NCBI GenBank assembly: GCA_031771865.1
Contig: JASISA010000010.1
Coordinates: forward strand, 1,364,001-1,428,000
Reading direction: 5' to 3'
DNA: 64,000 nucleotides
Source: Nothophaeocryptopus gaeumannii
Taxonomy: Eukaryota; Ascomycota; Dothideomycetes; Mycosphaerellales; Mycosphaerellaceae
Shown here: positions 11,059 through 22,357 of the stretch, piece by piece
Numbering within the stretch: position 1 is the first letter of the stretch
How the letters are laid out: each line of letters starts with the position of its first letter
The notes under the pieces: model-generated
Database searches by the model: none
The model's input: the letters and a program-made list of their open reading frames with translations, nothing else
What the model was told of the DNA's origin: nothing
Made by a program: the position numbers and the translations under genes

Positions 11059-11547
11059 CCGGTCCGTTTGATGAGATCGGATTGTGGTGGTGGTGATGGA
11101 TGAAGCGGATGATGCGCTGGATCACCATTGGCCAATGTCGTTTACAAGGGTGGGTAATGTGGACGACAAGGTCTGTGAGCTTCTGTCGCTATTTGGTCCG
11201 GTATGAAAAAGAGTGCAGTATATGCGGTGATATCTAGGCTGATGTGCTGACCTTCCGAAGATGTTTGCTTCGAGCAGATGCGCGCTCTCCAACCCCCACT
11301 CTGTTCTCCGGGAAGTGAATGCGGAGCAGCTGGTCCGTGCTCGGTCTTTCGGCAGCCGCAAAGGCAATTGTGCCCCAATCCTTCAACCGCATGACACGAA
11401 CACAAGATGCACCGACGATACATTTACCAACAGCGACAGACCATCCTATGGCAACCAGCTCTATACGAGTGAACAAAATTCATTCCAGGAATCTACACAC
11501 ACTGTCTTGAGGCTTTCGACGGTGGAGCACCACCTTTAGAGATGTCT
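11059..11547. other. Intergenic between regulator and cupin gene
   Basis: 489 bp: upstream region of the regulator and 3' region of the cupin gene, both on the minus strand. Short open frames on both strands show no domain. Confidence 0.4.
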
Positions 11548-12102
11548 CTACGAAGATGGTGGAACACCCATCATGCCCTCTCCGTAATCCTCCTCTAACG
11601 CCTTGCCATTGACTGTCAAAGGCTTGCTGGGCTGCAGGACATACAGCATGCGAGCGTACTTGGTATCGCTCATGTTCCGCCAAGCGTGCATCGTGCCCCT
11701 TTGCACGCAAATGTCACCTGGCAACATCTTCCGCCTCTCGCCGCTGTCCAGAGCGAGCTCGATCTCTCCCTCGATGACGATTCCATAGTCCATTGAGACG
11801 GTCCGATGCATCGGCGATGTGATACCAGGCGCCATGTCGACATGTCGAAGCACCGTTCCTCCACTCACGACTAGACCTGGAGGCTGAGATACGTACCCTT
11901 CATATGCTTTGAGGTCTTTGTCGCCGTTCATGTCCACGGGAAACGCATCTGTGGCGTGAGAGAGGTAGAAGGAGGCGTCCCCATTCAATACAACCTGAGC
12001 TTGGGGCTGCTCTGAGATGGCGTTGGAAATGATGGCTTTTCCATCTTCATTGTGGGTCGTGATGATGCGCGTGGGAGCTTTGAGTGGATTTGGAGTAGTC
12101 AT
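11548..12102 (-). CDS. Small single-cupin protein
   Basis: A single-exon, 184-aa protein. The N-terminal part contains THNEDGKAII and a stretch of short strands; the cupin core spans about 85-165. Recognisable cupin features are VLRHVDMAPGITSPMHRTVS (motif 1 region, with histidines), DYGIVIEGEIELALDSGE, LPGDICVQRGTMHAWRN (motif 2, PGD...GTMHAW) and YARMLYVLQP. This pattern is common in fungal cupin-2 proteins next to oxidoreductase genes. It probably binds a metal through the two histidine positions, but the usual HxH of motif 1 is incomplete, so enzymatic activity is uncertain. Confidence 0.8.
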   Translation of the reverse strand: MTTPNPLKAPTRIITTHNEDGKAIISNAISEQPQAQVVLNGDASFYLSHATDAFPVDMNGDKDLKAYEGYVSQPPGLVVSGGTVLRHVDMAPGITSPMHRTVSMDYGIVIEGEIELALDSGERRKMLPGDICVQRGTMHAWRNMSDTKYARMLYVLQPSKPLTVNGKALEEDYGEGMMGVPPSS

Positions 12103-12930
12103 TGTGGATGAGCGAGGTATGTGTGATTCTACAGTCTCAGTAACCGTTCCATTATATGTCAGTGCTACTACCTGCGCGTTGTGGACCCACGTCCTGGCCT
12201 ACGGACCACGGGCGAGCAGTTGCCGAAGGACTCACGGAAGAGGTGGGCAAGATGTCAGCGTGCTTCGGCATCTGCATCTGCACAAGGCCATCTCAATAAT
12301 ACCCGGACTCAATACGTGGCTCCTACAAGCGCTGGTGGAATGTGGCTCGGTCTCGCTCTGCAATCATGGGCACAAAGTCACCTTGGGTATTCACAAGCGC
12401 TGCTCTAACATCCTCCAGGATGGCGTCCCTAGCCCAAACACAAACGGAGGCGCCGTATCTGAAGGACTCCGGCTGCGAAGCACTTGACATCCAGCTTCCG
12501 GTGGACGTTCTCTCTGACAAGAATGGCAGATCTGCGCAGACTCTTTGCCGGAGCAACAATTCCTGGAAGTACTGGACTCTGGCACAATGCGTGACCCATC
12601 AAGCCATCGGCGGCTGTGGCCTAGACCTGGCGATCTACTCGCAACAGATACCGTCGGTGGAGGAGGAGACGATGAACATGGCTACCTATTGGAGTTCATG
12701 AAAGTTGGCACGACTCCACCGAGAGGCTACCTGGGAAGATGGCGAGGCCGTGACTTTGTCCGGGTACTGTGGTGAGGGTATAGGTCTTGGAGAATGCGTT
12801 GCTACCTTCTTGCCAGCAAAGCCACTATGAAGCGATTCTCATACGTTTGCGATTGACACTACTACGTTCACTATTCCCTAAGATTTCCCAGTCTTACCAC
12901 TCCCCGCCGACCTTGTACCTAAAGATTCCA
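12103..12930. other. Intergenic, possible gene debris
   Basis: 828 bp without an intact gene. On the minus strand 12323-12559 reads fairly protein-like (SFRYGASVCVWARDAILEDV), but frames upstream are stopped repeatedly and no family is recognised. It may be a relic or chance. Confidence 0.35.
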
Positions 12931-13326
12931 TCATTCAGTCTTCCTCCTGTTGCCCGCCATAACTTCGCCGCACCCTGCACTTTCATCAGCACGGTCTCTC
13001 TCACCCTCTCCACCAAGAGCATTCCGACTTACCGATTGCAGATATACTCCACCGAACATGACTCTTATGAAGTTCTGCTCAATCGCATTGTTGTATGTGT
13101 CCCGGTCACCATGTATCAACTCAGGGTTGATGGGTCTGTGGGCTGGCACGCGGCGATATTGATCTTGCCAGCCTGGCGGATTCGATGCTGTTGATACCGC
13201 TTGGGCGTTCGGCTCTGGGGCTTGTGAAGCTTCGGTTTCGCTGGGTTGGCTATGGTGGAGATCGTAGTCTGCAAGCGTGTGGCGGAGAGATGTGATGCGG
13301 GCGTTGTCTGTAGTTGTTACGGACAT
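12931..13326 (-). CDS. Hypothetical small protein (weak)
   Basis: Open frame of 131 aa from the ATG at 13326 (MSVTTTDNARITSLRHTLAD). The middle (NPPGWQDQYRRVPAHRPINP, then IHGDRDTYNNAIEQNFIRV) has an amino-acid balance that looks translated, while the last 30 residues (GGEGERDRADESAGCG) look random, suggesting an unrecognised intron or chance read-through near the end. No domain is recognised. The only support is the open frame and composition, so the existence of this gene is uncertain. Confidence 0.35.
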   Translation of the reverse strand: MSVTTTDNARITSLRHTLADYDLHHSQPSETEASQAPEPNAQAVSTASNPPGWQDQYRRVPAHRPINPELIHGDRDTYNNAIEQNFIRVMFGGVYLQSVSRNALGGEGERDRADESAGCGEVMAGNRRKTE

Positions 13327-13798
13327 GTTTGCGACGATGGTTCTTCTGTTGCGATCTGAATGTATGCTTGCTGGAAGTAATAGCACTTCAATCAATCATC
13401 GATCAAGCAAGTCTTCGGACTCGCACTGAAGTCCCGACTGACGTGAGGTGAGGTAAGGTCCAGAGAGATCGCCCACCCACATAGATCCGATGCTGACTGC
13501 CCACCCTTCCGAAACGCAACCCAGAACCTAACCTCTTGATACGGACACCCGTTTCACGCGAGAGCTTGCTGACAGGCTCAGAAGCTCGTACAACTGAAAC
13601 AATGTGGGCGACCGTTGATGCGGAAGCGGCATCCTACGCGTCGGCTACTGTCAAGACGCGGTCTCCGCTCTGACTGTCAGAGGATGCTTCTTCATGTATA
13701 CTGGGATTGAAAGTACTCCACTCCATCTCTGACAAGCGAATTCGCAACACAATACTCCAAGCTGTATTCAAGAGTCAGTCAGAGAAGGCAGCACCAAG
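13327..13798. promoter_or_regulatory. Divergent upstream region of the small gene and the ALDH-like gene
   Basis: 472 bp between two divergent starts. It is purine/pyrimidine mixed with no ORF of note and presumably carries the ALDH-like promoter and leader. Confidence 0.4.
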
Positions 13799-15324
13799 AT
13801 GACAACACCAGTATTCCCGAGAATCCAAGCAGCAGCAATCGACGGCCGCTGCCACAATATCTACCATCGCCAGCTGCAAGTCGAACGTCTCTGCAACACC
13901 CTCACATCCAACGTCGACAGTATCAAAGAAGCAATCGCTTCCGACTACGGCCATACATCCTCAGAAATCGCGGTCGAATACTACCTCGCTCTTTCGTCTG
14001 TCAAGAAAGACTACGCCTCTCTCAAGCCCCAAGATGTCCATGACGAGGAGTACCTGATCGCGAATGGAAGGGATGCCGCGGAGAGGAGGGTGCCTGCGGG
14101 GATTGTTTATATTGAGCCGACGGGACATACGTTGTTCTGGTCGGTTGTTGTGCCGTTGGGTAGGGCGCTGGCGGCGGGGAATTGTGTACTGTTGTTGGTG
14201 AGTAAACTTGGCGATGATCGACTCTTGTGCATGTGCTGATTGATGTTTAGCTTGAGAATAATCTGCGTGCCGTTCCGAGTCTACTGAGACAGCTTTTGAC
14301 TGAGGCGCTAGATGCTGATGCTTTTGCGATTGCTTCTTCTCCGGTGAAGGATGAAGAACTTCTGAGCAAGTCCATCCGCGTCCTACAGAACGGAGTGGAA
14401 AGAGAGCCCAAGATCAACGAGATTACTTCTTTCGCGAAAGCTCCGGTCGTTGCTGTGATCGATCGAACTGCAGATGTCAAAGTCGCAGCTCGAGAACTGG
14501 CAGCCGCGAGATTCGGCATCGGAGGAACAAGCCCATTTGCTCCGGACGTGGTGCTGGTGAATGAATTCAAGAAGAAAGAGTTCCTCCAAGCTGTGATCGG
14601 CGAAAGCGTCATGTACGGGAGCGATGTGGAACAAAACGGAAGTGTCGAAGGCAAGAAAGTGGCTTCCAACAACATCAACACCCAATTGGAAGGCTTGAAG
14701 AAGACCGACTCCAATCTTGAAATCATCACACAAGGGAAGAGACACGCCATTGTCGACACATCATCCTCTTGCTCCCGCAGGATCACCCGCATTCAAGCGC
14801 CCATCCTCAGAATTCACGCCATCAAGTCTCTCGACGATGCAATCGATCTCATCACCTCCGCCCTAAAACCCACCACCAACGACACACCTTGCTTGGCAGC
14901 CTACCACTTCGCCTCTCACCGAGAAGCAAAGTACCTTTCCCAATTCATCCCTTCGTCAACAACATTCATCAACCAACTACCCCTCGACCTCCTCATCGGA
15001 CCTGCAGCGCCCACTGGTCATCCTTTCGTTCCCGGTGAGCGGTTTCCAAGTGAGCTGTTTACAATCCCGGCGCCAGCTTTCATCAAGCCTTCCGAAGAAA
15101 CAACGCTCCTATTGAAAGCGCTATCTACAGCATCAGTGGCGCAGGGTTTAATGAAGGAGGCTGCGATTCCATTGAGGGTGGCTAAGAGACATCCCGGCGG
15201 AGGAGTGGGATTCTTCGAACAGGGGTTCTTGTTGCAAGCCGGGATAATACTGAGTACGACGTTGGTAGGCACAGTCACTGGAGCGTTTTATCTATGGAGG
15301 TGGGCGAGACCAATGCAAGCGTAG
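13799..15324 (+). CDS. Aldehyde dehydrogenase-like pseudoenzyme with C-terminal membrane anchor
   Basis: Two exons, 13799-14197 and 14251-15324, with a 53-nt intron (gtgagt...tttag); 490 aa. The fold is ALDH-like: VPAGIVYIEPTGHTLFWSV then ALAAGNCVLLL, DRTADVKVAARELAAARFG, SPFAPDVVLVNEFKKKEF, and a C-terminal PTGHPFVPGERFPSELF and KRHPGGGVGFF region. The hallmark residues are gone. The oxyanion Asn of PWNYP is replaced (PTGH, about 107-110), the cofactor Lys of KPSE is missing (LLLLEN, about 131-136), the ELGG glutamate is absent (EITSFAKAP, 190-198), and the nucleophilic Cys aligns with Pro 228. Residues about 462-484 form a hydrophobic tail anchor. It is therefore unlikely to oxidise aldehydes by the usual chemistry. 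Confidence 0.8.
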
Positions 15325-15628
15325 AGTTCGTAAATATATGTTTTGGATGAGTAGTGAAAAAGACTGTTGTTGTTTCTGGGCGTTCGATATTCTTTACTGC
15401 ACGAATAGTGATTTGCGCAAAAGCGGATGAATTCATTGTTGCAATCGTTTGACATGGCGAAGACAGGAGGGCACAATATATCTCGACGCAGCTTTTCCAG
15501 ACGCACCAGCTGGGGACGCATACCATCATAGACAAACTTGCTACCCCAATCATAAATGAAAGTCGATCAGCACTAGCTGAAACTGCAGTAAGGCGCGAAT
15601 TCAACAAGATCTATACAGTACCTCATAT
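15325..15628. other. Convergent intergenic region
   Basis: 304 bp between the convergent 3' ends of the ALDH-like and hydrolase genes. Open frames here have no domain; both transcripts probably end in this gap. Confidence 0.4.
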
Positions 15629-17476
15629 CTATGAACCCTCCTTCTCCGGAATAACAGGCAGAACAACATAATTCTCGTGTCCGCCCCCAAAATGCAAGCT
15701 ATTCACTCCCGCAAACACCTTTTCCGAACGATCCTTCTCCGAAGTATGCCCAAATATGCCAGAACCCTGCGTATCACCGCTCGCCACCTCAAAAACTAAT
15801 TTCCCACCTTTGTCGACAATGACATTCGTCGGCCAAATTTCCACATCAACCTGATAGACCGTATCAGGTTTGACTTCTTGTACATCAGTGCTGAGGTATT
15901 CCCGATAAGGCAAGTAGTCCTTGTGACGCGGATGCTTGTCGTTGACTTTGCGCAGACTGGCTCGTAGCCAGCCTTTGGTGAGAGGGACGGGGTCACCGGC
16001 GGTGCCTGTGTAGAAAACTTCTTTGCCTTCTGGGGAGATGTGGCGAATCGTGACGAAAATGTCGATGTCAGAGGGAGGTGATTGATCTGCTGCGGCACTT
16101 GAGGCTGACATGGAGAGGTGGGCGACGACGTGACCGGTGATTTCGGTTTCGGCTTCAAAGGCTGGTGTTGTGAATTGGAGATATTGAGGTGCTTCGAGCG
16201 AGCCGAGGGCTGGATAGGAATGGGGTTTCCCTTCTGCTTTAGTGGGAGCAGTTGTCGACAGGCTCTGGTCGGAGTGGAGGTAGTAGCGTGTGTACCGAGT
16301 GCGAGCGATCGGCCACTCATTCTCATTCCGTCGTGAATACGCCATCTCAGCCTTGGCATCATTGAAACCGACGTCTCCTTTGCGTAGTACAATATCGACA
16401 GGAGGAAGTTTGCCCTTCTCGGACCATCCCACACGATCCTCGCCCTTCAAGAAGGCGTCCATAAAGCTCTTCTGAAGTTCGACTTCTTCGCTGTAGTAGA
16501 ATGGTAGATCGTGTCTTCCAGTGATGAAGCGAAGGTACTTGAGTTCGCTTCCAGCATTGACGTATCCTTGAACGTTCCCTCGAAGATGTAGCAGAATTCC
16601 TCCCCAGTTTGCGACTGAGAGCAGAGGAACCTTGATGTCAGACATATCGTATTCCCTGCTGATGTGGTATTCTTCGTCACGGAATAGGAACTTCTCGTTG
16701 TCCTCAGGCTGATCTTGTCGATTCTGGGCTCGCTCTTCTTCACTCAAGTCGCCTTCGAGCGTATCCGGACCCCAGTTTGCCGCTTTACGTCCTGGACGGC
16801 CATACTGATTGCTGATGACTTGTCGATTCCACCAGAATGAAATGAACTTATTGCTGAGGATACCGCCATGTCTACATCGATCTCGGTAGTAGTCGCTCAT
16901 GCCTTCCCAAGGAATGATGCATGCGAGACCTTTGGGCTGTCTAGCGGCTACTCGCCATTGACTACCGGCATAGTAGGAGATGCCCAGCAAGCCGACTTTT
17001 CCTGAGGACCAGGCCTGCTCGGCACACCACTCGATTACTTCAAAGAAGGCATCCGCAGTGCCCTTGGACATTGAGTCAAGAAATCCGGGACTCTGTCCGG
17101 TACCTCGCTCGTCAGCACGAACGACTGCGTATCCTTGGCTTGTCCAGAACTTGGGATCTGGTGTCTCCCATGCAGAGTGCTCTGACTTTTGCTCTGGATT
17201 GACTTCGGAGAATGATTGCGGGTGGAAGCTATTGTCTTCTTAGTTCAAGTACTTGGTCAAGGAGAATTGGTGTCTGATGTACGCCGCATAAGGTATATCT
17301 TTGCCATATGGTCCGTAAGTCACCAGGACTGGCACTTTCTCTTCCGTATTTGGTCGATACACATTGACACGCACAAGCCCATTTGATGACTTCAGAGGCA
17401 CTGTGGCATTCTGCTCAAAGACATATCGAAAGCTTTCCTTGTCGATTGTATGCAGGTCTTGAAACTTGTTAGGCAT
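15629..17476 (-). CDS. CocE/NonD-type serine hydrolase (X-Pro dipeptidyl-peptidase S15 family)
   Basis: Two exons, 17283-17476 and 15629-17228, separated by a 54-nt intron (17229-17282, gtacat...aatag); 597 aa. Removing the intron deletes an in-frame TAA and joins GKDIPYAA to FHPQSFSEVNPE, the continuous sequence expected for the family. The N-terminal alpha/beta-hydrolase domain has the nucleophile motif GISYYAGSQW (Ser in GxSxx), ADERGTGQSPGF, and the late His in ITGRHDLPFY. The C-terminal part from about 380 is the jelly-roll PepX_C domain (ITGHVVAHLSMS, DIDIFVTIRH, LVFEVASGDTQGSG). No signal peptide, so probably cytosolic. Substrate unknown: family members cleave X-Pro peptides, esters or amides. 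The ATG at 17476 is the first usable one. Confidence 0.88.
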
Positions 17477-18066
17477 TTTCAGCCCCGGACAGTTGAATGT
17501 GAAGATGAGTGGACCAAAGAAGAGAGCACGATACAACCCAAGTTTTGTCTGTAGTCTTCACGCGTCGGTGGAGGTGTGTCGGAGACTCATGTCGGCCGAC
17601 AAGATAATAACGCCATACGATTGCTCGGGCCCTGCTGATGTCCACACTGCCGACAGTTGATGGACCAAGTTATTGTCGCGCGAAGGGCGCCATGTTGTTG
17701 CGAGAAAGCGGAGCTGAGCTCGACGGAAGAGGTGGGTGCGTGAAATCTTGGCAGACGCCCGGACTTCGCAAGCCGAGAGCGAAAACTGTCCTCACCGCGC
17801 AGCAGACGCGATGCCATTGACATCAGCATTAACGGCATCGTCATCAGCATGCGGACAACATAATGGCAGTAGTGACCAAATGACGATTCATGCATGATTC
17901 TTCAGGAGACCACAGTGAAGACGTTCAAGCCTAGCATGTGAAAGCTGAGCCCAAGACGAGCCAATACCCCCCACACTCTCTCAGTCTGACAGCAAAACAA
18001 TACACGACCATTGACATTGCAGCATTGACCAATCTATCGTACACATTCTGCTCTCAAGCATACTCA
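17477..18066. other. Intergenic, no supported gene
   Basis: 590 bp: upstream region of the hydrolase gene and 3' region of the dioxygenase gene. Short open frames on both strands have no recognisable features. Confidence 0.4.
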
Positions 18067-18990
18067 TCAACACGCCTTCACAGCCTTCGCCCCAGTCCAA
18101 TTCCCAATCGTAAACTGACCATTACACATATTCGTCAACTCCCAAGTCTCCGCCTCCAACCTCCCCCCATCCTCTCCCTCATCCTCCCAATCTCCCGCCG
18201 CCCCACTAACAAAACACGCAGCCATAAAATGATCATCGGTCGCATGTGCGCCTCGATACTGCGGATGCTTCATCAATCTCGTAATTCCCCTCCTCAGACT
18301 TGGACCCCGACAATTCGACATCACATCCTCCACAGACTGCCGAAATTCGAGCGCCCACGTCTCAGGAGGTTTAGGTTGAGCAAAACTATCCCGGTACCTG
18401 AGCATGGGGGACCAGATGTTTCGATAGAGGTTATGGACTGCGCCGCCGGTGCCGATGATGAGGTATCCTTCTTCGCGGAGGGGACGGAGGGTGCTGCCGA
18501 TGCGCATGTGGAAGTGTGGGTCGAAACGGGCGTTCATGCTAACTATTGTGGTAGGAGGACATCCGTTTGGAAACATTCTGATCAAGATGAGGAATGTGTC
18601 GTGGATCCATTCAAAGTTTTCGTTGGGTTTGACGTTGAAGCCTTCGGCGCGGAGCATTTTCATACAGCGTTCGCCGGATGCGAGGTCTGGGTTGAGTTTG
18701 TAGTCGACGTATTTGGAGGGATGGACGTAGGCTACTGGAGACTTTCCTGGAGAGGGGTTCATGGCGACTTCGATTTGGTTTTCGCCGGTTGCGTCCCAGT
18801 GGGCTCCCATCATGATTACGCCCTTGATGTTGTTGGCGAGGGCTTCGTCGCCGCATCTCTTCCAGTAATCGGCGGATGTGGATTCTTCGCCCAGCATCAT
18901 TGTTGAGCCATGAGAGAAGAAGTGTACTGGCGTGAGACCTGGGAGATGTTAGCTGTGTTCTCTGTCGTTGTTCTGCTGCAGCGTACCCAT
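18067..18990 (-). CDS. LigB/DODA-like extradiol dioxygenase
   Basis: Class III extradiol ring-cleavage dioxygenase superfamily, non-haem iron or zinc enzymes opening catechol rings. The start is unusual: ATGG (18987-18990), a 48-nt intron (18939-18986, gtacgc, branch gctaac, acceptor cccag), then exon 18067-18938; 291 aa. Splicing yields MGLTPVHFFSHGSTMMLGE, the canonical DODA start with a metal-binding His. Other family landmarks are MGAHWDATG, HDTFLILIRMFP, SMNARFDPHFHMRIG and LIIGTGGAVHNLY, followed by DDHFMAACFVSGAAGD. Starting instead at the internal ATG at 18900 would lose the first metal ligand. The product could act on an aromatic diol or DOPA-like substrate; the neighbourhood does not settle it. 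Confidence 0.87.
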
Positions 18991-19374
18991 GGTGGACGTT
19001 TGAGCAGCAGTTTCTTGATCTTGCAGAGAGCGTGTGGATCAAGCAAGCAGCAAATTTTCAATCAATCAACTAACACACAGCTGTATTGACAATGTGAAGT
19101 CGGCATAAGCACCGTCGCAAGTTCCACACAGCCGCTTCCGGTGGGTGTGAAGGCATCGGCTTCAGCGGTCCGGATGGATTCCACCGCAATGTAGGGCAAT
19201 CCTGATGACTCTCGATATAGGGCACATTCGATAAGCAACGGATACTCTGGCGCATCAACGGCCAGACCATTCATTCTTCGTACAAAGCATTGCACAACCG
19301 CTCTCTCGCTACTCGTAAAGACCGATGCTGACTGGCAGAGTCGCATGCCATGGCTCATTCAACATCGTAACAGT
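18991..19374. other. Intergenic, no supported gene
   Basis: 384 bp between two minus-strand genes; upstream region of the dioxygenase. Nothing recognisable. Confidence 0.4.
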
Positions 19375-21568
19375 CTAAGCCTCCTCGACCTGCGTGGCGA
19401 CCATCTTCTCCTTCTCAAAATCTTGAACAGAATCATCTTCTACTCTCACTCTCAAAGCGTTTGCGACGTCTTCAAAATGTCGCACAGCAATCGCCCCTTC
19501 CTCCAGATTTCTCAAATCCTGCCCTTCCTCATCATCCACCAAAAGGAACCCAGCTCGATCAAATCTCTCCCTCACATACTTTGACATACCCACAAACCTA
19601 GGTTGCACACCACTCCCACCATATTTCTTCAGCTCAGCCAAGAAGTTCCGTAGTTGCGTAACAGCCGTAGAATCGATATGGTTGCACTTCGAGAAGTCCA
19701 GCACGACCAAGCGTATAGGCGGTAAAGTCAAAGGGTCGCTGATCTGTGCTTTCTTTCTTAGTGTTGCGATGCGCTGCTCCCCAGCCACAGACCAATTCCT
19801 CTCCGCTTCCGAACCATGCGTAGCACTATAGTTCGGTGCGTGATGTGTTTGAATCGCGTCTGTCATGCTCGTTGCGATACGATAGGCGTTTGAAAATAAA
19901 AATGATTCGTTGAAGCGGAACACCCTCACGTCCGCCGGGATGGAGACAGCTTCCCTCACAGTGACCATTTGCGCTTGCAGCTCCAAAGCAGAATCACTCC
20001 CCACATGCGATACTCGTGTGAAGATTTGTCGGAGGAGGACGTAGGCGATATTAAACCCCACTGCACTTCCAATCCCAACTTCCGTAGAAACGAAAAGACA
20101 GACCCAAAACGCAATCATACTCGAAATAAAATCCGCCAAAGAGGTCTTCCAATAGACGTAGAAGACTTTCGGGCTGCTGATCAGTGGACATACAGCAGAA
20201 ATGATAATCGCCGCCAACGTAGCTTTGGGAATCCAGTAAAGCGCATCGCTCAATTTGAATATACAAACCAGCACAACAACCGTCGTGAAGAGTCCGGAAA
20301 GAGGGGATTTGACACGACAGGCGGACATGACTGCTGTACGGCTCATGGCTCCGCCGATTCCCATTGTGTGGAAGAAGGAATTGAAGAAATTGGTGAGGCC
20401 GTAGTACGTCAACTCCTGAGTTTGGTCGGGGACATAATTATTCTTGACCCCGAAGCCGCGGGCGATACCGACATGTTCGATAGCACCACCGATGAAGATT
20501 GCGATGCTGCGACCGGCGATTTTGCTGATGAGGCTTTTGGGTGGCATTTGAGGGGGTGGGATTCCGGAGGCTTGGACTTTGGCGACGCCCCAGAGGTAGT
20601 TGTCGTCGTCGTCTCCGTATTTCTTGTTGACTGCGTAGCTGATGCCTGTGAACAGCACGAGGGTGAGGAAGGCGCGGGTGATGGTGATGAACCAGACGAT
20701 TTTGTGTTTGTTGCTGTACTTCTTGCCCACTTTCTCGATGACGGTGAGGAAGAGGAGGCCTGTGAAGCCGATCGCGCAAGCGTAGCCATTGGCGTTTGGC
20801 AGTTGGTGGAAAATGCCGTAGATCTGATGCTCGTGTCAGCAAGATTGTTCACTCTGGCATCCGTCGATGGAGCTCACCTTCTCAGCAGTTGAGTGGCCGT
20901 CAACATCTTCTCCCAGTAGCGATGGTACCTGGCCAAGGATGATCGTGATCGCCACGGCTGATATGAAGCCACTGAGCACCGGAAGCGAGATGAAGTCCAG
21001 CAAGAACCCCAGCTTGAGAAAGCCGAGTATCATGCCAAATACTCCCATCCACAAAGCAAGAGCCGAGGCGACTTGCTGCGGAGTATAGATCCCGTTCGGC
21101 TCAGCCAAATTCTCGACTTGCTCTGCAGTGAGCAATCCGATCAAGCTAGTCGGTCCAGTCGAAAGATCTTGTGTCTTCAATTAGCTCACATTTCAATGTG
21201 GTGTTGGGGAAATGTTCACCTTTCGACGTTCCCATGAATGTATACAACGTAGGAGGCAACCAACTACTCGCAAGTCCGGCCTCAACCGGTATGGTAGCAA
21301 TTTTCGCATACGAAAAGCTCTGTGGAATGAGCATCAGACCGACTGTGATACCAGCGATCAAGTCGTTAATGAGCCATCGCCAGTCGTATCGAGGCAGCCA
21401 GCCGATGATGGGGAACTTGTCAAGCACATAGTGGGCGCTTCCACTGGGCAGGGCTCGGACGCCTTGCTTAGACAGTCTGGCAAATCTGGTCCAGTTGTAG
21501 TCGGTTCGAACATCGTTCTTGGCCGCTTCAAAGACATTTCTCATCTTGTTACTCGCGCGTTGAGCCAT
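19375..21568 (-). CDS. SulP-family sulfate/anion transporter with STAS domain
   Basis: Plasma-membrane anion transporter, probably sulfate uptake. Three exons: 21220-21568, 20878-21167, 19375-20823; introns 52 nt (acceptor acaag) and 54 nt; 695 aa. The first junction gives MGTSKDLSTGPTSL, the conserved SulP signature, which fixes the acceptor at 21168. The membrane domain runs about 60-480 with LINDLIAGITVGLMLIPQSF, LLDFISLPVLSGFISAVAIT and further hydrophobic helices. The C-terminal STAS domain (about 535-690) shows LVVLDFSKCNHIDSTAVTQL, including the serine often phosphorylated in STAS proteins. The extra 100-residue loop between membrane and STAS parts is within the family range. Neighbours offer no sulfur-assimilation context. 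Confidence 0.92.
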
Positions 21569-22357
21569 GGTTGCTCAGGAACAAGGTGGGACGGTATGGA
21601 CTTCTTAGGGGCGAGCTCCCTCTTTCGAGCCACCCTCAAGTACTCACCGCGGTCTTCTTGGAAGGCAGTGGTTTCACAGAATCGCGCGTATCGGGGGAAG
21701 GCTCAGCGTGACCGGCGCTGCATTGGAACGAAGCTACCCTGCCGTCTGTCGATGAAGCCATCGTTCAAGCACTCGGATACTTCGATACTGCATCGGTGTA
21801 CCCCGCTGGCTATAGTGATCTTCGATCATACAGCTTGGTTCAGTGGCGACCCAGTCAATACCATCTTGGTTGGATGATTGCAGTAGAAAAAGGGCCTGAG
21901 ACTACAACTGCCGGTAGCACAACTTGGAAGTTCGATGCCAGACGAATTGTATACGTACCTCCGTGTGACTGCTTTGCGGGGTGATGGACAAGGTTGTTTA
22001 GAGTCGAATACAAACTGGCCTCTCATGAGTATCTCCCAGAATGCCACAATGCCGTTCAACCCTGGCACGATCCTTGGCAGAGCTTACGGAAGCTTCAGCG
22101 AACAACGAAGCGAGCCTAATAATGAGGGCAGTGCTTGAGCTCCATGAGCTCCATGAGCTCTATGTTTCTTAGCTGCTTCAAAAGGCTTCCTCGCACGAAG
22201 CACACGCGCCGTATGAACTGCAGTCAGACGACCAGATATTGCCGAGTTGAATAAGTTGTAGCTGACCTTCCAGACTCCCTAGTGATCTTCGACGCTCTGA
22301 AGCAATCTACTGCATGCCATCTCTATTCTCACAGACACAAGCCAATCAACATATCGC
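21569..22357. other. Intergenic, no supported gene
   Basis: 789 bp, upstream region of the sulfate transporter and 3' region of the oxalate decarboxylase. A short direct repeat of GAGCTCCAT/GAGCTCTAT lies near 22138-22163. No coding signal stands out. Confidence 0.4.

Noticed and set aside
12323..12559. Protein-like open frame on the minus strand
   Set aside because: No upstream start or splice context keeps it open and no domain is recognised; noted only as possible debris.
17229..17282. In-frame TAA (17240-17242) inside the CocE/X-Pro hydrolase, suggesting a pseudogene
   Set aside because: A phase-consistent 54-nt GT-AG intron removes it and restores the family sequence GKDIPYAA/FHPQSFSEVNPE.
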